Notes under the pieces: generated by a model | The model's database searches: none | What the model was told of the DNA's origin: nothing | What the model saw: only the letters and a program-made list of their open reading frames with translations | From: Bacteroidota bacterium | GTDB lineage: Bacteria > Bacteroidota > Ignavibacteria > Palsa-1295 | Reading direction: 5' to 3' | Assembly: GCA_025363505.1 (NCBI GenBank) | Contig: JANYDV010000048.1 | Span: 1 to 7,458, forward strand | Length of the DNA stretch: 7,458 nucleotides | Position numbers and translations under genes: made by a program | Shown here: piece by piece, positions 5,966 through 7,458 of the stretch | Position numbering within the stretch: the stretch's first letter is position 1 | Layout: every line of letters starts with the position of its first letter

Positions 5966-6949
5966 ATGCACGCCATAATCCCAGTTGCCGGAGTCGGCAC
6001 TCGCTTACGTCCGCATACTTACTCGTTACCGAAAGTCCTGCTGAATGTTTCGGGTAAACCAATACTCGGACATATCCTCGATCGGTTGCTTGGTGATGGA
6101 ATCACCAGTGCGACTATTGTCGTGGGATATATGGGAAATATGGTTGAAAGATATGTCCGCGATCATTACCGTGATTTGAAAGTAAATTTTGTCACACAAG
6201 ATGAATTGCTTGGTCTTGGGCATTCGATCTGGATGGCACGAGAATCAATCCCCACCGATGGCACACCACTCTTTATTATACTCGGCGATACAATCTTCGA
6301 TGTAGATCTTAATGCGGTCATTGCGACTTCGATCAGTGCGCTTGGTGTTAAAATTGTAGATGACCCCAGACGCTTTGGTGTGGCAGAACTTTCATCAGGA
6401 TATATTACCCGCTTAGTAGAGAAGCCTGACAAACCTTTGAGCAATTTAGCGGTCGTTGGTTTGTATTTTATTAAGAACCCACTGTTGCTTAAAGAATGTC
6501 TTGAGGAGATCGTCGTCAGTGATACTCGTACCAAAGGGGAATACCAATTAACCGATGCATTGCAAATGATGATCGACCGTGGCGAGCGCTTTACTACATT
6601 TACCGTTGATGGTTGGTATGATTGCGGCAAACCTGAAACCTTGCTAAGTACCAATCGACACTTATTACAAAAAAACCCGTCATATCGCGACATTGCAGGT
6701 GCTGTGATTATTCCGCCTGTATATATCGCACCCAATGCTGAGATATTCAATTCGATCATCGGTCCGTATGCGACGATCGGGAATGGTGTGCATGTTACTG
6801 ATTCGATCATCCGAAATAGTATTATTGGTGATGATTCTCAAGTCAGTGGTGTTCTTTTGGACAATTCGATTGTCGGAAATAATGCCGACGTCAAGGGAGG
6901 ATTCAAGCGTGTGAATGCCGGTGATTCTTCCGAGATAGATTTTCAATAA
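5966..6949 (+). CDS. Sugar-phosphate nucleotidyltransferase with C-terminal beta-helix
   Basis: This 327-residue enzyme should transfer a nucleoside monophosphate from an NTP to a sugar 1-phosphate, making an activated sugar plus pyrophosphate in the cytoplasm. The N-terminal Rossmann-like domain has the signature GVGTRLRP (9-16) with PK at 22-23, a GLGHS segment (83-87), the metal Asp in LGD (106-108), EKP (152-154), GEYQLTD (191-197) and WYDCG (217-221) with the likely second metal Asp219. Residues from about 243 to 310 repeat hexapeptide-like units (PNAEIF, IGPYAT, IGNGVH, IGDDSQ, VGNNAD), a left-handed beta-helix. The layout matches the long RmlA/GlmU-like type. Glucose-1-phosphate thymidylyl- or uridylyltransferase is most likely, but the sugar and base cannot be fixed. 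The ATG has no Shine-Dalgarno. metK follows 37 bases later with no terminator between. Confidence 0.9.
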   Translation: MHAIIPVAGVGTRLRPHTYSLPKVLLNVSGKPILGHILDRLLGDGITSATIVVGYMGNMVERYVRDHYRDLKVNFVTQDELLGLGHSIWMARESIPTDGTPLFIILGDTIFDVDLNAVIATSISALGVKIVDDPRRFGVAELSSGYITRLVEKPDKPLSNLAVVGLYFIKNPLLLKECLEEIVVSDTRTKGEYQLTDALQMMIDRGERFTTFTVDGWYDCGKPETLLSTNRHLLQKNPSYRDIAGAVIIPPVYIAPNAEIFNSIIGPYATIGNGVHVTDSIIRNSIIGDDSQVSGVLLDNSIVGNNADVKGGFKRVNAGDSSEIDFQ

Positions 6950-6986
6950 TTGTTTTCACTCTTACATATTAAATCGCTTTTTTTGT

Positions 6987-7458
6987 ATGGCATATTTATT
7001 TACTTCCGAGTCCGTATCCGAAGGACATCCAGATAAAGTAGCAGATCAAATTTCCGACGCAGTGCTTGATGCATTGCTCGCACAAGATCCTAACTCACGA
7101 GTTGCATGTGAAACGTTTGTTACTACCGGTTTGGTCGTGATTGGCGGCGAAGTCACGACAAAGTCGTATATCAATCTTCAAGAGATCGCTCGCGAAGTGA
7201 TCAACCGCATCGGCTATACGAAAGCCGAATATATGTTTGACGGAAATTCTTGCGGAGTCTTGAATGCGATTCATTCGCAATCACCCGATATTTCGATGGG
7301 TGTCGATACCGGTGGTGCCGGTGATCAGGGAATGATGTTCGGTTATGCAACCAACGAGACACCGGAGTATATGCCTGCCACACTGACGTTCTCGCATAAA
7401 TTGGTTAAAGTACTTGCCGATATTCGTCGTAACGAAGCATCATTGATGCCGTATTTAC
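6987..7458 (+). CDS. metK: S-adenosylmethionine synthetase, N-terminal part (runs off right edge)
   Basis: MetK makes S-adenosylmethionine from ATP and methionine, releasing phosphate and pyrophosphate, and supplies nearly all cellular methylation. The window holds 157 complete codons of a protein that is usually about 380-420 residues. Residues 1-20 (MAYLFTSESVSEGHPDKVAD) are the conserved start; GHPDK (13-17) supplies the His and Asp that bind ATP phosphates and magnesium. VDTGGAGDQGMMFGYA (106-121) contains the GAGDQG signature of the methionine/ATP site. SHKLVK (136-141) and the end at MPYL also match the family. No Shine-Dalgarno is seen; the 37-base spacer after the nucleotidyltransferase gene contains an 8-base T-run without a hairpin, so read-through from that gene is likely. 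The spacer is too short to hold a SAM riboswitch. Confidence 0.98.
   Translation, partial: MAYLFTSESVSEGHPDKVADQISDAVLDALLAQDPNSRVACETFVTTGLVVIGGEVTTKSYINLQEIAREVINRIGYTKAEYMFDGNSCGVLNAIHSQSPDISMGVDTGGAGDQGMMFGYATNETPEYMPATLTFSHKLVKVLADIRRNEASLMPYL

Noticed and set aside
6166..6810. 214-codon open frame on the minus strand opposite the nucleotidyltransferase gene
   Set aside because: It lies wholly inside a gene with clear family motifs, has no recognisable domain, and starts and ends without any associated signals.

Overview
The window looks like chromosomal DNA from a bacterium of the Bacteroidota/Chlorobiota/Ignavibacteriota/Kapaibacterium assemblage (FCB group). The main evidence is a type IX secretion (T9SS) C-terminal sorting domain on a secreted Asp-box protein. 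Supporting signs are exported proteins cleaved just before Gln, weak or missing Shine-Dalgarno sequences, and a secreted TldD-like protease. The genus cannot be fixed from the sequence alone.

Layout, left to right. (1) 1-1346, minus: the N-terminal 448 codons of an exported TldD/PmbA-family metalloprotease, running off the left edge. (2) 1570-2548, minus: rplJ-rplL, encoding the L10 and L7/L12 stalk proteins. A perfect 16-bp terminator hairpin closes this unit, and a structured leader upstream of rplJ may be the L10 autoregulatory site. rpoB does not follow rplL. (3) 2640-3448, plus: an AT-rich stretch with a 64-residue two-helix membrane protein, then a small exported Cys/Lys-rich protein with a 15-residue internal repeat and its own plausible promoter. 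(4) 3514-5840, minus: a two-gene unit with a 4-base ATGA overlap, encoding a beta-propeller-like lipoprotein followed by a T9SS-targeted Asp-box protein. It converges on the Cys/Lys-rich gene at a shared bidirectional terminator. (5) 5966-7458, plus: a sugar-phosphate nucleotidyltransferase with a C-terminal left-handed beta-helix, then the first 157 codons of metK (S-adenosylmethionine synthetase), 37 bases apart and probably co-transcribed.

Most of the window is housekeeping (ribosome stalk, SAM synthesis, nucleotide-sugar synthesis) mixed with envelope and secreted proteins of unknown function. No mobile element, CRISPR array, tRNA or rRNA was recognised. The least explained items are the Cys/Lys-rich secreted protein, the coupled lipoprotein/T9SS pair and the rplJ leader.
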